The notes under the pieces are model-generated. The model saw nothing but the letters and a program-made list of their open reading frames with translations. It searched no databases and was not told the origin of the DNA. A stretch of DNA of 64,000 nt from positions 1 through 64,000 of the forward strand of contig DF239871.1 in the NCBI GenBank assembly GCA_000507305.1, in the 5' to 3' direction. Below are positions 12,873-26,729 of the stretch, piece after piece. The position numbers were made by a program, and so were the translations under genes. The stretch comes from Breviolum minutum Mf 1.05b.01. Lineage: Eukaryota > Sar > Dinophyceae > Suessiales > Symbiodiniaceae. Position 1 is the first letter of the stretch, and each line of letters begins with the position of its first letter.

Positions 12873-13299
12873 TCTATGCACCAGTGGAAACAAATTAGTC
12901 ATATCAGTTGTGCAGGCCATGATGTCAACTTAGTCTTTACCAAACGGATCCAACAAGAAGGCAATTCCCAACACAAACACAGCAAGGAATACTTCTTGGG
13001 AACATTATGGAGGGACTCAATGGGCGAATCATTTCTGAAAGTATCCTTCTTACCGTCTAAGGCAAAAGAAGGAATCGATCTGATATTGTTGGGAGCCAAC
13101 ATCAATGTTCAAAATAAATCAAAATGATTGATCTTTGTCCACCCATCCACTTCTTGATTCATGATCATTGGTGCCTAGCTCCAACCACCAAAACCAATTT
13201 AACTTGAGATGCCAGGCTTGCCAGGTTGTTGGTTTTCACCTGATTCCCAAGTTCCAACCTGTCAACTGAAAAATCACTCCTGCCTTGTCACAACAGTTC

Positions 13300-13490
13300 A
13301 CCAGTGCTCCGAGAGTTACTGCGTCTGCCTCCGTTTCGAGATAGACCCATCTGCAATGTGCAGAAACACGTCTCGTATTCTCGTTGAACAAAAATCAATC
13401 GGCCCAAATGCAACCATACCCATTTCTGTTGGAGGGACACAACGTGGCACAACTGCGAATCCCACCCCCGCAAGGTATTTTTTCTTGCGC
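13300..13490 (-). CDS. Candidate exon, unidentified
   Basis: The minus-strand frame reads GVGFAVVPRCVPPTEMG and continues to a stop after about 60 codons (ending KRRQTQ). It is open, mixed in composition and coding-like. No family is recognised and an overlapping frame is also open, so this is tentative. Confidence 0.25.
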
Positions 13491-13648
13491 CCAAAGGTCT
13501 GAAGACTTGATACATGTGGCTCATCTTGATACATTTTCTGAGTTTTGCCAATTTTACATAGATATGTCACCAGTGTAGGGTCCCAACCCGAGAGTGAAAG
13601 ATGGTTGTGACAGCACTGAGCCCAAAGTGTGGTTTCATTATCATAGTT

Positions 13649-15043
13649 CTACCATCTTGATGGATATGAGGGAGCAACTGGCAATGAGCTGGCTCCCAGG
13701 TGTGTGGTTGCAATACGCGTTCGTTCAGGACGCTTGTAACGATCGTACCTCTGACCTCGTGCTGCCTCGGACAGGGAGCCATGCGAGGCGCCATGCGCGG
13801 CACGATGGGCGCGGTCGGCTGGTGGCAACCAGTCTTCGGACTCGGCGTCAGACACCGAAATGTCACCTCGAAATCCATTCGGACCTCTGGGATCAGGTTT
13901 AGCAGTCCTCCAAAAATTTGGCGGAGGCAGATGTGGCGGATGTGGCCGATGTGGACTTTCAGACTTTGAAACACTACCTCGCCTGCCATTTCTCTCATAT
14001 CTTGAATGCTGCCGACTTGTTCTCCATGATTGCATCCTGGGTTGCCAGTCTTCTCCTGACTCATCTGAAATCGTGATGTCCTTGTCACCTCTCCACTGAG
14101 GGTTTGCTCTGGATTGCCATGAAAAGCTTGCTTTGCGCGGTCCTGAATCATGCCAGCTTTCATTTCCAGGACTGTCGTCTGCATCGTCGTCGGAGATACC
14201 TGGCTGAGTTGTATCCAAGCAAATTCTGGAAGGTAAACTATCACATTGAACATTTCTTTTTATCCCTAGAGGCTTCTCCAAAACAAATGGAAGTACAAGA
14301 AAGAAAACTAATAACTAATTCAATACCAATCATAAAATATATGGCAAAGCCAAGATACAAATGTTCACACCATCTTTGGGCCGCACATGATGGGAGTAGT
14401 GCCTTCCCTCTTCAGACACACGGGCTCGCTTCGAGAATCCCTGTCCTGAACTTTCCTCGTAACATCTCTTTGGTGGGGGCCCTGGTGGTGGTTGGGGACC
14501 TGACATATTGGGAGGCAGTTTCAGGAGGAGTTGCTTCCAGTATTCAGCCAGTTGAGGAAGACACTCCACATCAAAATGCAATTTGTCGGCGGCCAATGGC
14601 CAAGTTTGCACTCTGGCAAAATCTGTACGCACTTCGAAACCACCGACGTCGCGAATCCATTTGCGGATGATCAACATGTTATCATCATAGGCTTGGCAAT
14701 AGCCATATTTCGCGGCATAGCCTCCCATGAAGAATATAACATGCTTCAATACATATTTTCGAAGAAGTTTGAACAACTCCTTCCACATGTTGAAATACAT
14801 CGATTTGTTCATGGGACGGTCTGTGTGCTCACTGCCAAAGTAACTGATACCCAAGGTTTCAAATACACGTCCTTGTTCAAGGTAGGCTTTCAGCTCTTTC
14901 ACTCCGCCACCATAGAAAGCTTGGACATGGAGTTTTCCAGGAAGATGTGGACGGAGTTGACTGGACACCCAAGACTTCTTCTTGTTTGCTCTTTTGGTGT
15001 AGATTGAGCTGTCGCCCAGTAATCCAAACTCGATCACATCCAT
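13649..15043 (-). CDS. SGNH-hydrolase-like protein with acidic/Arg-Ser tail
   Basis: Two exons, 15043-14371 and 14199-13649, join at GATG|GTGTGA and GCCAG|GTATC to give about 406 residues. The reading frame becomes continuous across the junction (RPKDG then ISDDDADDSPGN). The ATG at 15043 sits in a CCATGG context just after AAACAG, a possible spliced-leader acceptor. Residues 8-12 are LLGDS, like the block I nucleophile motif of SGNH hydrolases, and ADKLHFD about residue 150 fits the D-x-x-H catalytic block. After ~220 residues the protein becomes proline-rich, then acidic and Arg/Ser-rich, with two related units (ISDESGEDWQP and VSDAESEDWLP). An esterase/acyl-hydrolase fold is inferred from two short motifs; substrate unknown. 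The tail is probably disordered. Confidence 0.62.
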
Positions 15044-16170
15044 GGCTGTTTACATTATCGACAGAAATCTGAGTTCAGATACGTTCTGACAGAGCTTCAT
15101 CCTGTCTTAGCTTGCAAGGTATAGAGAAAATCTTCAGAGTTTGGAGGTCTCTCATGTGAACTATCAGCCAATCTCTAACAAAAAGCTCTCCTCAAAGTTC
15201 TTAATCACATAATATTCACATAATGTCTGCTAACAGCAAGAACACGTGACGTAGTGTTCTATGCCTTCAACTTGGTGCACCAGAGAGTATCAAAATAATT
15301 CATAATAGAAACACAACTGATACTGTTAGTGTAGAAATATGTCGGAAGGATACATTTGTGTGTTAACCCCAAACACCACCCCAGGCACCGTTGTGATCCT
15401 TGGAGGTGAGACGTGCTGCTTGAACAGCTGAGGACAAATTGACGAGTCGTGATCTCGGGTTTGGCAAAGTTGTTCAAGGTTTGGAGAGCGGTCACTTGGG
15501 CTGAAACAAGAAACTTTTTGTCGACAAACCACGCAGCAGCAAACCGAACAATACAACCTCGAGCTGAGGTTCGATTAGATACCCACCTGAATAGTACCTT
15601 TCGAGCCCAGGTGAAGTTGCTCCTTAGGTATTGTCAATGAAAGGATTGTGCAATCTGAACTATTGTGGAGCGTGGTGGCTCACAAGTAGCGCAAAGCTCT
15701 ATTGTTTCGAGTCAACCCTGGTCAAATGTTTCCAATTGAACCTTCATGGCCATCACAAATTGACACTTTCGACTTTTATCCCTTTTTCATTCAAAAGTAA
15801 AAAGTGTTCTTCCGGATTGTGAGTGGCGGTGTTTTGATGGACCAAACACTCCAAAGATAAAAAACTGGAGAAAAACCATTGCTGAAATTTACATAAATGG
15901 TTGGGTATGGTTGGATAATAATGATCCCCGCCTTTTTCCAAAAGTATGGATCGCACCTTGAAGAAATGACTTTTCCATACTTTTCCCACTAATTCCAGTC
16001 ATGCAAACCATAGAACCTACATCCAGTGGAGATATTGTCGGACCGGATCAAATCCAGCAACCTGCACTGAGCATCCTTCAATGGTTGACACAAGTTTGAG
16101 GCAGCACACATCTCCCAACCTAATCCAATCTACTGCTTTTTCGGTCTTCAATGAAGTTTCTTTGACCATC

Positions 16171-17643
16171 TCAGACACTGAATGTCTTCACATTTGCAGC
16201 GTGATCTTGCCAAGATTCCACAAGGTCTAGAGCACTGTGCCATTGCTTTCCTCTCCTGAAACACTTGTGTGGTATGGTGGGATTCTGAGCGGTGTCAGGG
16301 TTCTGGGAGTGGATGATAGTTAATAACATGGGTGTAGCACGGTGTAGCACCATAGCACTTCCCCATTGAGAAATCCAAACAATCAGGAATTGAATGAGTG
16401 CTTGAGAGCCAATGTATGTATATGCTTTTTTTGATATGGCATCTAACATATTGCAACCACACATTCGAATCAGCTCAATTGATTCCGTCACTGCCAATAC
16501 AATCCACATCCCAGTGTCTCTCCCCAAGTCCTGCAAGCGCTGATGCATGAGTTGAAGATCGGACCTGAATTCTGCTGGTAACTTCAACCCGAATTCCCCA
16601 CATCTCACAAAGTCTGGCTGAGGTCCCAGCTTGTACCAGCAACCATTCTCCAAAGGAGTAGTACAGCCTCGTGGCAAACGAAAAGGTCGTACGGTTGCAC
16701 CGGTCCAACAACGTAAAGAATGGGTTTCCTCAGTTCAAAATCTGTGATGCAAAAATTGTGGGCAATGGAAAGATGATGGCAATGGATGATTGCAAAGTAA
16801 CCCGCATCCAAAGTTCCTCATTCTGGCCAGTTCTCACCAAGGGGCTACTTCCCAACGTTGTGCTTTCTCACACGAGGCAATGGTGGCACCGTACCTCTTG
16901 GATGAGCTCCAAAAAAGCCAAAGAAATCTGCAAAGTGCTTGCGTTGGAACCGTGAAGGTTTCAAGTATTTTTCCATAAAAATGTGTTCAGTTCTTTATGT
17001 GTATACTGTGTATATTGTATACATATACACATACGTAATACGTACATACATTCACCTAGTAGCTGTGTCTTTCCATCTTTCTGGGTGAGCTTTGCTTTGA
17101 GCGTTTGGCACACGAGACAACGTCTTCTTCAGCTCCTGGCCAGACAGCATTCACTTGCAAGAACATCTGCAAAGAAACATGACAGGGTCTGATAGCTGTA
17201 TGCACTGCATGAACTCTTTCAAAACCTGTTTACAATGCTACAATTTCATTGTCAAATTTCAACTTCTGTGCTTAGTCCACCTTGAAATTCACTCACTTTA
17301 AAAGGATCTATACAGTACATCAAACAGGGGAGCATCAAAAAAAAACATCCCCAAAGCCCCAATCACTGACGCCACCTGAAAGGATATGAAGAGATGTTGC
17401 CCATCGCCTCAAAATCACAGTTGAGCTATGCATCTTGTCCATTTGTAAGTCATCAGCTATACGATTGTATCACCGTTGTACCGTTGTACCCTATTGTACC
17501 TAGAATATATAAAACGTTCTGAAACAACAAACCACTGAAAACTGATAACCTTCGAAGCATGTCGAAGTGGTGTGTCAAAGGGATGTGCAACTAAGCTTTA
17601 GCACGCTGCGGTGGCGCAGCTGGATATGGCGGCACGTGTGCCC
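16171..17643 (-). CDS. PPR exons
   Basis: Minus-strand PPR motifs are RRGKQWHSALDLVESW (about 16260-16205), FGEWLLVQAGTSARL (about 16655-16600), KRYGATIASCEKAQRWEV (about 16899-16840) and VGTRAAISSCATAAC after a TCTTCAG acceptor (about 17643-17599). The third is the clearest: Y-G-A-T-I-A-S-C-E-K followed by R-W is the signature linking two PPR helices in dinoflagellate proteins. Exon edges are not all resolved. A weaker segment at 17.1-17.2 kb (EEDVVSCAKRSK) is probably part of the same series. Confidence 0.58.
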
Positions 17644-18419
17644 ACCTGAAGAGCCAAGAACGACTATGATCAAGTGTATTCAAGTGTCATTTTTGATTTA
17701 AAAAACTGTTGGGCCCATAAGGTTTCCATCCGGTTGGAAAGAATGAAAACCAATCCACCCAAACCAGTGTATCATATGAATTATGATCTGGCAACCCTGA
17801 AGATTTGACTTGTGGCGAAACGCGTTGTTGCTTACTCGAAATAATATTTGAATTCAATATCTGCATTGATTGAAGCCAGCAAAGGTCGACACAAACTTGT
17901 GACACCAAGCGGAATCATATCAAACATCTTAGGAGGGTGGAGAGAAAATGATAGGTTACAGTAATTTATAATACGGCATAATACGTACGTATGTAAAGAG
18001 TGTACTAGAAATCTCTGGCATGAGTTCAAACCTTCAAAGCAGTGAAGTCAAAATCCATGCGGAATGCTGTCAAAGTTGGTGACTTGTAGAGCTCTCAAAT
18101 CACCATGCAGCAAGGCAAGGGATGTACACCCACCGATAAGCTTTCAAATGCCGAATGACAATTTGTGATAAGCCATGAAAGGAAAGAAACATGTTGATCA
18201 GCACTATGGGCTGGAAACTTCTCTCAGAAAACTACCAAATACGGGCATGAATGATGCTACACCATCTAAACTCCTTGCTCCAACGGCTGAACTGACACAA
18301 CTAATCCTCAGCATTTCTGTTTCCATAATCTATTTCACACGGCGTCTCGTACAGCAATTCAGGCAACATTTTCGGCAACAAATTTTCTGCAGTTGAGACG
18401 TGGCAAACGAACATCCAAA

Positions 18420-21060
18420 TTGCAACCACACCTCGATTGACTGGTGCTGCAGCAACACCAAGAGCTCCAATACCTCCACAGAAAGTACAGCTATGCACAT
18501 TCTCAGAGCCTCAGCACTTTAAAACAACCATGGAAACACCCAAAATTCGGAACCCAAGGGTTTTTACGTGGTAGGCATGCATCCAAACGACTCTTTTCAA
18601 AGCTATTCCCAACAAAGGCACCTTCTCCACCTCTTGGCTGACGGCACCTGGATACAAACGAGTTGTGTTGAGATCACCAGGGATTTCATGGGAGAAGAAA
18701 GAGCTCTGAAGAACATTGGTGACAATATTGGTGCTTTGCCAGTGCTTTGCAGGAGCTTGAAGACAAGTCCAAATCGCATGCGCTGCATTTGAAGAGAAGT
18801 TGGTCAGAGGTTCAGCAAGTGTTATGAAAAAATGTAAAGGCTTACTAAAATGGATCTAGGCTTCCGAACCAAGGGCAATATCACTTGCAATGCGATCAGG
18901 CACCACCTGCCTGGCTCTGAGAAAATTGCTCACATGCGTAGGATTCCGGTACACACCACTGTGACAGTCAGTGGGCCTCTCCATCATCCTCATCACAATT
19001 CTTGTTGCCTCACTTGTTCTCGCTTGTTCTTACCCCTCTGGCGTCATGTTTGGGGAATGCTGTACGGCATCAATCTTGTCTTGTGTGGATGCTAGCAGCC
19101 TTTTTTTGAAATTGCGACGAATGCATCCTTTTGTGAAATGTGGACATGTGTAGTGAGGAAGGTGGCAGGTAGTGACAGCAGAGCAGGGCAATTTCGATTC
19201 ACCCATTCGATGGCTCGAACGCAGTATTGAGCTATTCAGAGCGTGCTACAGTAACAATGAACCCAAGTACAGTCCGGATCTTGGTATGTGCACATGCTTC
19301 AGACTTTTAACAAGATTTGTTCTGATAGACCCTTGCAAGATTCTTCCTGGATTTGGAACATGAAAAAAACATGATAGAAGCAAGATCCAAAGCCTTGAGT
19401 TTCAGAACACACATTGACCCAAAACTGGACAGGGCCTTTCAAAGGACTGTGATACCCGGCTTCACGCCAACCACAGCAAGAAAGCCTAAGCTTGCTGAAG
19501 TTCAAAGGCCTTCAAAAATCAGTCCTTGAACCTCTGCACAAACACACCAAAACAAACTCATCACCTAGTCACTACAGTACTTGGTGGTTTAGGTAGGTGG
19601 TGCATCCAAAACATCAACCCACCACTCCCCAATAAAGTGAATCACATCGTGTCAAATCAACATACTGCAGCAAAAATGTTGAATGACTGCTTAAATGACT
19701 TGTCCTTCCGCTAAGACAATGTACAAAGCTGAATAAGTGCGCAGTTCCGGGATGCTTCCAGACGCCTGCAACAAGGGAGTGCCGAGATTGACAGGAGAAG
19801 GCGTCTATAGTTTTCTCTCCATGCTGTTGATCAAATGGTTTGGGGTACCATACTAACACAACTCAAAAGCCAGCAACCAGAAATTACAATTATGTGCAGC
19901 CTTTTTTGCGATGTTGTAAGATGCCATTGTCTCAAATCAAAAACATTCTAAGCTACACAAGCGACAAATGTTACTTTTGGGTCTGTCTGCCCTCCATGAA
20001 GTGCCAAGGTCCAAGGATGCTAGACCCAACTATGCCGGACAGCACAACCTGAAACGCTGCCTCCTCTGCAAGCATCAACGCTGTCACCTGCCATGTTGGC
20101 AGGGATGCGTAGATGAATCATTCATTTACAGTAAATGGTTGAGCAAATGTCAGCTACTTTGACAATGGTTGATTGGAATTGTTATTTACAATCTGCCGAT
20201 CTCTGCCATTTGCATCCATTTACACAGTAAATGCTGCAAGTGTCATGACCTCCCCCTGTGCCTGTTGCCAGGAGGAAGCCACCATAGATCCTTGGCAAAA
20301 TCAACCCGCACATCCCCGAAATTGTACCTGAGGTTGGGAATATTTTGAGAAAGCTTCCAACGTGATGTCTGACAAGTGGCTAAGGGCACCATTGAAGCCA
20401 ATATTATCCAGTTGCAAACCTGAGGTGCACATCTGAATCAAAAACGTCAATGCGAGACTGAAACGTTTTGCTAACAATTGGAAAGGAGAAAGAAGAACCA
20501 GGAGGTAGGAAATTGAAGCACAGATTCTCCATTGCTGTGAAGTTTGTTTTGCAATCTTTTTTGATTTCTTGAGGCTTGATCCTGTCATCTACTACCATTT
20601 TAGAGTTCTTTAATGTTCTTTGCACAGTAGTCTTTAACTGCTCCAATTCTCCCACAAGTTGGAATGCCTGCTTCCCGCATCTGCTTTAGAACCAACAACC
20701 TCAGTTGGCAGCACTCGTCGCGGCCAAGTGTTGTTACCAACCTGCTCCATTTTAATATATTTTAATGCCACTTCCACTGGGGACAGGAAACGTCTTGATC
20801 CACTCGGAGGCAGCCATAAGAGTAGAATATGACACCAAACTCCAGGTCTGACGCCTGGCAGGATGTTTGCAGCTTCCAAACTCCGTTTTTAGCAGGACAA
20901 AATCATACAAAACTTAGGAAACCAATGCATTTCTCGTCAGAGATACAGCTCAGTCTTTTTGGGAAGCTTTTCCCACGTCCCCTCACTCTCTGGCCTGGTG
21001 TTCATGGACTGCAACAGATCGATGGAGATGTGCCAACCTTGTGGGATCGGGGCTGAGCTC
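18420..21060 (-). CDS. PPR exons
   Basis: Minus-strand PPR-type segments: EVLELLVLLQHQSIEVW (about 18485-18400), VPDRIASDIALGSEA after GGCAG (about 18915-18862), IPELRTYSALYIVLAEG (about 19770-19700), SGLQLDNIGFNGALSHLS (about 20430-20375), VTTLGRDECCQLRLLVLKQ continuing MREAGIP (about 20740-20650) and QGWHISIDLLQSMNTR (about 21050-21000). The 20.4 kb and 20.7 kb segments are strong matches with the usual alternation of leucine-rich helix, Met, Gly and then D/C-x-x-x-x-N. All are on one strand in the order expected of a single very long gene, but a boundary between two PPR genes cannot be excluded. Confidence 0.58.
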
Positions 21061-21959
21061 TACAGCAAAGCTATGGCCAGCAGCCGTGGGGTCTTGGTAA
21101 CTTGAACATTCAACTTTCCAGATCATTGAATTATATGGGTATGCAGCAATGCAGTTGGTTGGAATCATGACATAGAAATTGTATAAAACTTTCTTGCTGA
21201 TCTGTCATGCATATTTTCATGACGAGCTAAACTTATTGCATTTGCGTAAACCACTTCCCTCATTTTAGGCCGGACCCTCCTCACAATAGACGTACCCTGC
21301 TGTCTCGTCATCTTATCATTACTTGGTCCCCCAACAGCTAGCTGAGATACCTGATGGGTTTCACGGGATGATCCCGTGTCAAGCAAAGTCAACTTTGCCA
21401 CTCTCAATCACTTTTGATCCAAAGTCATCAGTCCAAAGCAACTAAAGAAACATTCAAATCAAATTCATGTGCTATGTGTCCATATATATATATATATATA
21501 TATGTAATTAAAAATATCTACATATGATCATATACTATCATATATCATTATCATAATATATGGCTAATATGGCTCCAACTTATGCACACGTATCATCCGC
21601 ATCATCCATATTCACACACGCACGCACCAACAACTTCAATGCAATCTACTATATACGCGCCAATCTTGCATGCCACTGGCGCCTGAGTCTGCAATACTAT
21701 TGCTGCTCTTCACATCCAACCTGGATTCCCAGAAATCGTAATAAGGATTGACAGACCGGCGACACTGACAATAGACAATAGATGAGGGGCCCTGTGCGAC
21801 GGCCACAAGGAGCCAATTTGAAGTTTTTGGAGGTAAAAGACTACAGTACATGAAACATGAACAGACTTGACGGCATCAAAGATCAATCCGTCTCGTGAAA
21901 TATAAGGCTGAGTTGGTAAAGCATCTATGACATTGAGATATCTTCACGCCTCACATGGT

Positions 21960-23604
21960 TGCGCCACATCTGCCGGAGCATCGCCAAACCTTCAGCCCAT
22001 GGCCTTAGGTCTGACGCCACATGCCTTCACAAAATCAACCATGGGAAATATATATATTGTATATATATATATAAATGATTATAAATGTATCAGAAATTAT
22101 GAGACTTTTTTGGATGTAAACGGTTTGCACCTCGAGCCATGGCCTGAATCATCTGAATCTTTGAGCTTCCAGCAATGATTTTTCCCAGAAACAGCGTAGG
22201 ACATCTGCTGCCAGCACTCCATCCTCAGATTCAAAATTTGTCGGTGGGATTGCATCCCAATCAAATCAGTTGGAATCAACTCATCTATGATCCACGGTCA
22301 GTATTCGAATACATCTGAAAAGTCGGTATCGAAACATCTCTGTTTTGTGTCAAAATGAAAAGGTATATCGGCACTATAGTAGATGTTGCCAGGTTCAATT
22401 GTTCCTCCATTCACCGGGTGGTGCGGACCCCATCCACAGCGTTCTGCCCAAGAATTTGAAGCAGTTCAGAGGCGTCTGACCACCTGCGCAAGCGAGAATT
22501 GCAAATCTCTGATCTTGAAATAGCTGGTTCATATCGCGCGATTTCCAGACTAAGAAAAAGCTTAAGCCATTTATCCACACATGGGTCATGCTGGAGAGAT
22601 CTATCACTGGAGAATCAATGCCTGGAAACGGAAACTCCTCAACCTCAAGATCTCCATTTGAAGGCTTGCAGCTGTTAGACTGTTCGAGTGCTACAAGTAC
22701 TTGAAGGATGCCGGACTAGCTAGACCCAGGCCATCTATCTACTAAATTAGAATTACTGCTTTGAATACAATTCCCATCAAGTCTACCATTTCTCCTCTAT
22801 ACCAAGACGATTCCAAATACACTGGGCTCTGGAATCAGTGAACATGTCTGTCAACACATGTTCCTTCCACCTTGGCCAACGTATCAACCACAAGCTGGCG
22901 GCCTTTCACTTCTCAAGAACCGTTCAGCTCGTCCAAATGAAGTTCACATATTTTCAAGCTGAGATGAACACAATCGTGACAGGATCTCATGCATCACAAG
23001 ATAGCACAAGCATATCACAAGCCATAGATCCTTCAAGACAAATCTTAATAACATTTACATAAATTTACCATTGATATGAAAGCATCATCAAGCCAAATGT
23101 AAGCAATAATCCCACCTTGGCTCCAGGTGCCGCCCTGAATACCTTCCAAGCCATAGATCGACTTGCCTCGCACTTTTAGGTTAACCACAACAGAAATGGA
23201 ACATCAAGATCTAGGCTGCCAGGCATTTACAACTGTCGTGTTTTAAGCTCTTTCCTCCAAATGTCAGAAACTTTTCTTCAACTACAGATCATGGTTTAAA
23301 TCTGCAAGAAAATCCGTTGGCACACCACGGCACACCCGCCTGGTCAATGAGTTCCGCTACATAGTGCTGTACCAATGAAATCCCTTGAAAACGAAGCCTC
23401 CGAACTGGCCACATAGAAGCTTCCACTTTGGCAAACATCAACCATCCATTTCAAAGGTTTACGTTCATTCGTCATACAAAAATAACAGCAAGCTGACCTT
23501 TCCAAAAGGTTCATGACCACTTCATCCTCCTCTGCTTCCAAGGCTGCACGCAAACAGACCTGCACGGCCAGGTGTCCGACGGCAAATGTGGTTGATTGGA
23601 GGGA
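21960..23604 (-). CDS. PPR exons, two with resolved edges
   Basis: Exon 22590-22411 follows CTCTCCAG and runs 60 codons to TGA. It contains two PPR helices, DKWLKLFLSLEIARYEP and RLRRWSDASELLQILGQ. Exon 23604-23498 lies between CGAAAG and GGAAAG|GTCAGC and reads TTFAVGHLAVQVCLRAALE then DEVVMNLLER. Other motifs are LRPWAEGLAMLRQMWRNH (about 22010-21955), WPRWKEHVLTDMFTDSRA (about 22890-22825) and CEASRSMAWKVFRAAPGAK (about 23170-23110, ending at a GT donor). The first may terminate a gene, because the frame ends cleanly at a stop after a full repeat. Confidence 0.63.
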
Positions 23605-24042
23605 CTTTCGATGTTTAAGGATACTTTGGAAACTAAGACATTTGTTTCATTTTGTTTCATTTTGTTTCTCCCTCTTGCATCCTTTTGCAACTGTTGGTTT
23701 CAGAGACAATTTGGATGGAACTTGTTCAACAAAAACATGCTTGTACCATTCCTTGGACCATCCTCCTTAACTTTTGCTATCAAAGATGCATAATGATTCA
23801 CCGGATCCCGGATGAGTGTTGGGTCGTCCAGAAGTACCTCAGACGGTGTCATCATCGGAACCTTCCCAAAAACGAATCGCCTTGAAATTGGCTTAGTGTC
23901 AAGAGATTGTGAGGCCGAATGACATCAACGGCATCTGCTTCAAGGTTTTACCAAACTCGCTGTAGTGCCTTTATCCATTTTGTGACTTGGACACATTGCT
24001 AGGTACCACCTGACCCAATCTATCAATCTAAAGACATGATAC

Positions 24043-26000
24043 CAAGGCTTCCTTAAACCGTCTCGCGTTCAGCAATGAGGACAACAGCACGGTCAGGGTC
24101 ACCTCGTCCCTGTCGAGAATCGTTCGATCTGGGCATGTCCCCAGATTTTCCGATAGGAAATGTATGGATGCAGTCGGAAGCCTTGTCCTGTACGAGTAGC
24201 TAGTTCTGTGATTATGCAAACCAATTTTTCAGAATTCTATGCCGGACTATCACTGTGGTTCTAGCATCCGAACCTTCAAAACAAAAACCACAACACCTCA
24301 TTCTATTCAATCCATATCGATCTATTCAAGAGTATCCAGGCTGCATGCTTTCATGTCCTGCCTGGGCTTCGAGAAAGCCACGGATAAAGCTTTAGGCCAA
24401 TGGGTCAGACCCCATGCGCCCACCTTCAAGGAAGCCCAAATGGTGAAACATTGATCAAGAATCACAGTAACCTCTGCATGTCAAACAATTATCATCTAAA
24501 CTGGGAATTTTGGACTTTTTTTGTGAAAAATCATCCCAAGATCTCGGCAATTGTACTGTCCCAGCGAACTAACATGTCCCACTCATGGAAAGGGAAAATC
24601 AGCTTCCAATGTAGCTGTCTGCAACAAAGAAAACACATTGTTTCTTAACAAGTTTGGCTTAAAGTAAAGGCACAAGTCTGTGGGCTTATCCCAGCAAAAT
24701 ATCCAGAAAATATGGCCTCCCCAAACAAAGGTATGAAACTCATCACTTCCTGCATTTCATGATGACACTTTTGTCACACCTCTTCGTTGAAGCTGGATAA
24801 GTCTGTTTCAATGAAGCGCTGTTGCAAATCTGTCGAAAGCGCCAAAGACTCTGGCCACCTTTCATTTCGATCACAGCGACAACGATGCGAAGGACGCGAA
24901 AAAGAAGCCAAAGCGAAGGTGGCAGGACGAAAGACTCCAACATCCAAGCATGATGAAAACTCAGGTTTGATCTACAAGAAACGCTGGTAGACTTTGTAAC
25001 ATGGCCTTGCGATTCTGGAGTTTCATCATCAACCCAATATTGGGCTAAACCCGCATTTTTACATGTCTTTTGAATTTTGACTTATGATTTGTTGTTTTCA
25101 TTTCTCTTTGTTCTTCTTTCCTCCAACTCAGCTCTCCAGCCTCTGAGCACGCCGCGCGGCTGTTGCAACACTATTCCAAGGTGCCAGGCTTTCACTCCCA
25201 ATGGCCAAGGACGCGGCGCAACGCCAACGTTGCACCTTCTTTGCTGCGTCACAAAGGCAGGTGGCAGAGATGTCATCCAAGGCCTGGGTGAATGGAGGTT
25301 GATATCAATGTGAATCCAACCGAAGTGGGTGATCCAAAACAAATGTGATATCTCCAAAATAATGTCACTCCCAAAATAGTAAACAACTACAGTAATAAAA
25401 GTTATTCAGATCTGAGGTGACATGACACTTACCACATCTTCTTCCTTTTCAAAAAAATCCTTTTGCTTCTCCACAACATCCCTCCTACTTCCCATGCCTG
25501 ATCATTGGTTGCCATCACTTCTGCCAGTTGGATGGCTTGATGCCATGCAGCGTTGCGAGATGCCAAGCTCAGTACGACATTGTAAGAGATGACGTCCAAC
25601 TGAGCGAAGCTTGGAAAAGCTAGCTGGGAATCAGTTTCTCTTTCACGGGAGGGGGGCCATGATGAACCATTTCTCTAAGCAAATTGCAAGAAATGAGAGT
25701 CTGGGTCCTGGGTGTGTTATCATTTTTCAAAAATGGGATCCACACATCCTATGGGCCTCCTTCATATACTTTCACGCGTTCGCTTGCAAGCTTACCGCTT
25801 TGATTCCCTGACTTTTTGTCCATTCCGGGCACCTGGATCTGCGGACGGATTTGCTGCAGCACGTGAAATGCAGCGTCCAAATCACAGAGATTTAACAGCT
25901 GGTTTGCCAGGAAGGCATCAGGTGTTACTCGCCAGGTTAGCACAGCAAATACCTGAGGAAGGGGAAGAATTAGCTCGGACTGTGAACATTGCATCAGAAT
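24043..26000 (-). CDS. PPR exons
   Basis: Minus-strand PPR units: DEVTLTVLLSSLLNARRF then KEAL ending at TTG|GTATCA (exon end 24043); WPKALSVAFSKPRQDM (about 24405-24350); RWPESLALSTDLQQRFIE ending at GAAGAG|GTGTGA (about 24865-24780); LDVISYNVVLSLASRNAAW then HQAIQLAEVMATND (about 25600-25500); and VTPDAFLANQLLNLCDL (about 25950-25895). The 25.5 kb exon is a textbook PPR unit (D-V-I-S-Y-N). They form a series with the exons at 26.7-27.3 kb. Confidence 0.65.
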
Positions 26001-26729
26001 GAAGAGTGAGTTTGTTCACAGTTTATCTTTTGCAAACAAAGTTCACTGTGGTATTTCGTGGTCATTTCTGTAGGGCTTGAATTTGCTTTTGATTTGCACA
26101 AAATTTCATGACACATAGAGATAAAGAAAATGTAGGTTTGTGATGGAGGTCTCACTTCATCTCGGTTCTCTGGACACCACCTTGGCCCAGGTGCTACTTC
26201 AAAAGCAGACTGCCAATATGAAGGAGTTGGAAACGCCTTAGACGATTTTGCTAAGCCGGCAAACTGGATCTTTTCAACTGCATTGACGTCCCTGGTCCCT
26301 AAGTATTGCATTGTTCCTTTGATTTCATATGTCATACTTGTTCTCCTTGCAACGCAACCGCCATGCACCACATTTTCGATACCATCCGAAGTCCGAAGCC
26401 AAAGAAAGCTTGAAACTGACATGCAGTCACATCATGTCACATCTAGATGAGTATATAGATGTTGAATCCAAGCGGCCATCAACGCGTTTCCACATGATGT
26501 CAGTGATGGAGTCAACCTGTTCAACCTCCGCAAGCAGAAATTGCAGTCCTACTTCTTCAGCATCTAAAATGTACTAAACAACTTGCAGGCATTTCTCGTG
26601 CACATGGCTATCTTTGCGATATTTTGTGATTGTCTTTCCGTTTCCAAATTAATGCTCGTGAGATTTTGTGAGTAATCGTGCAATGCATCAAACCCCTGTG
26701 TCTGTCATGGTCAGAAAGTCTGAATGCCG

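Noticed and set aside
12335..12898. 187-codon plus-strand open frame
   Set aside because: It overlaps minus-strand PPR exons at 12.64-12.87 kb, has no recognisable motif, and is most simply a shadow frame.
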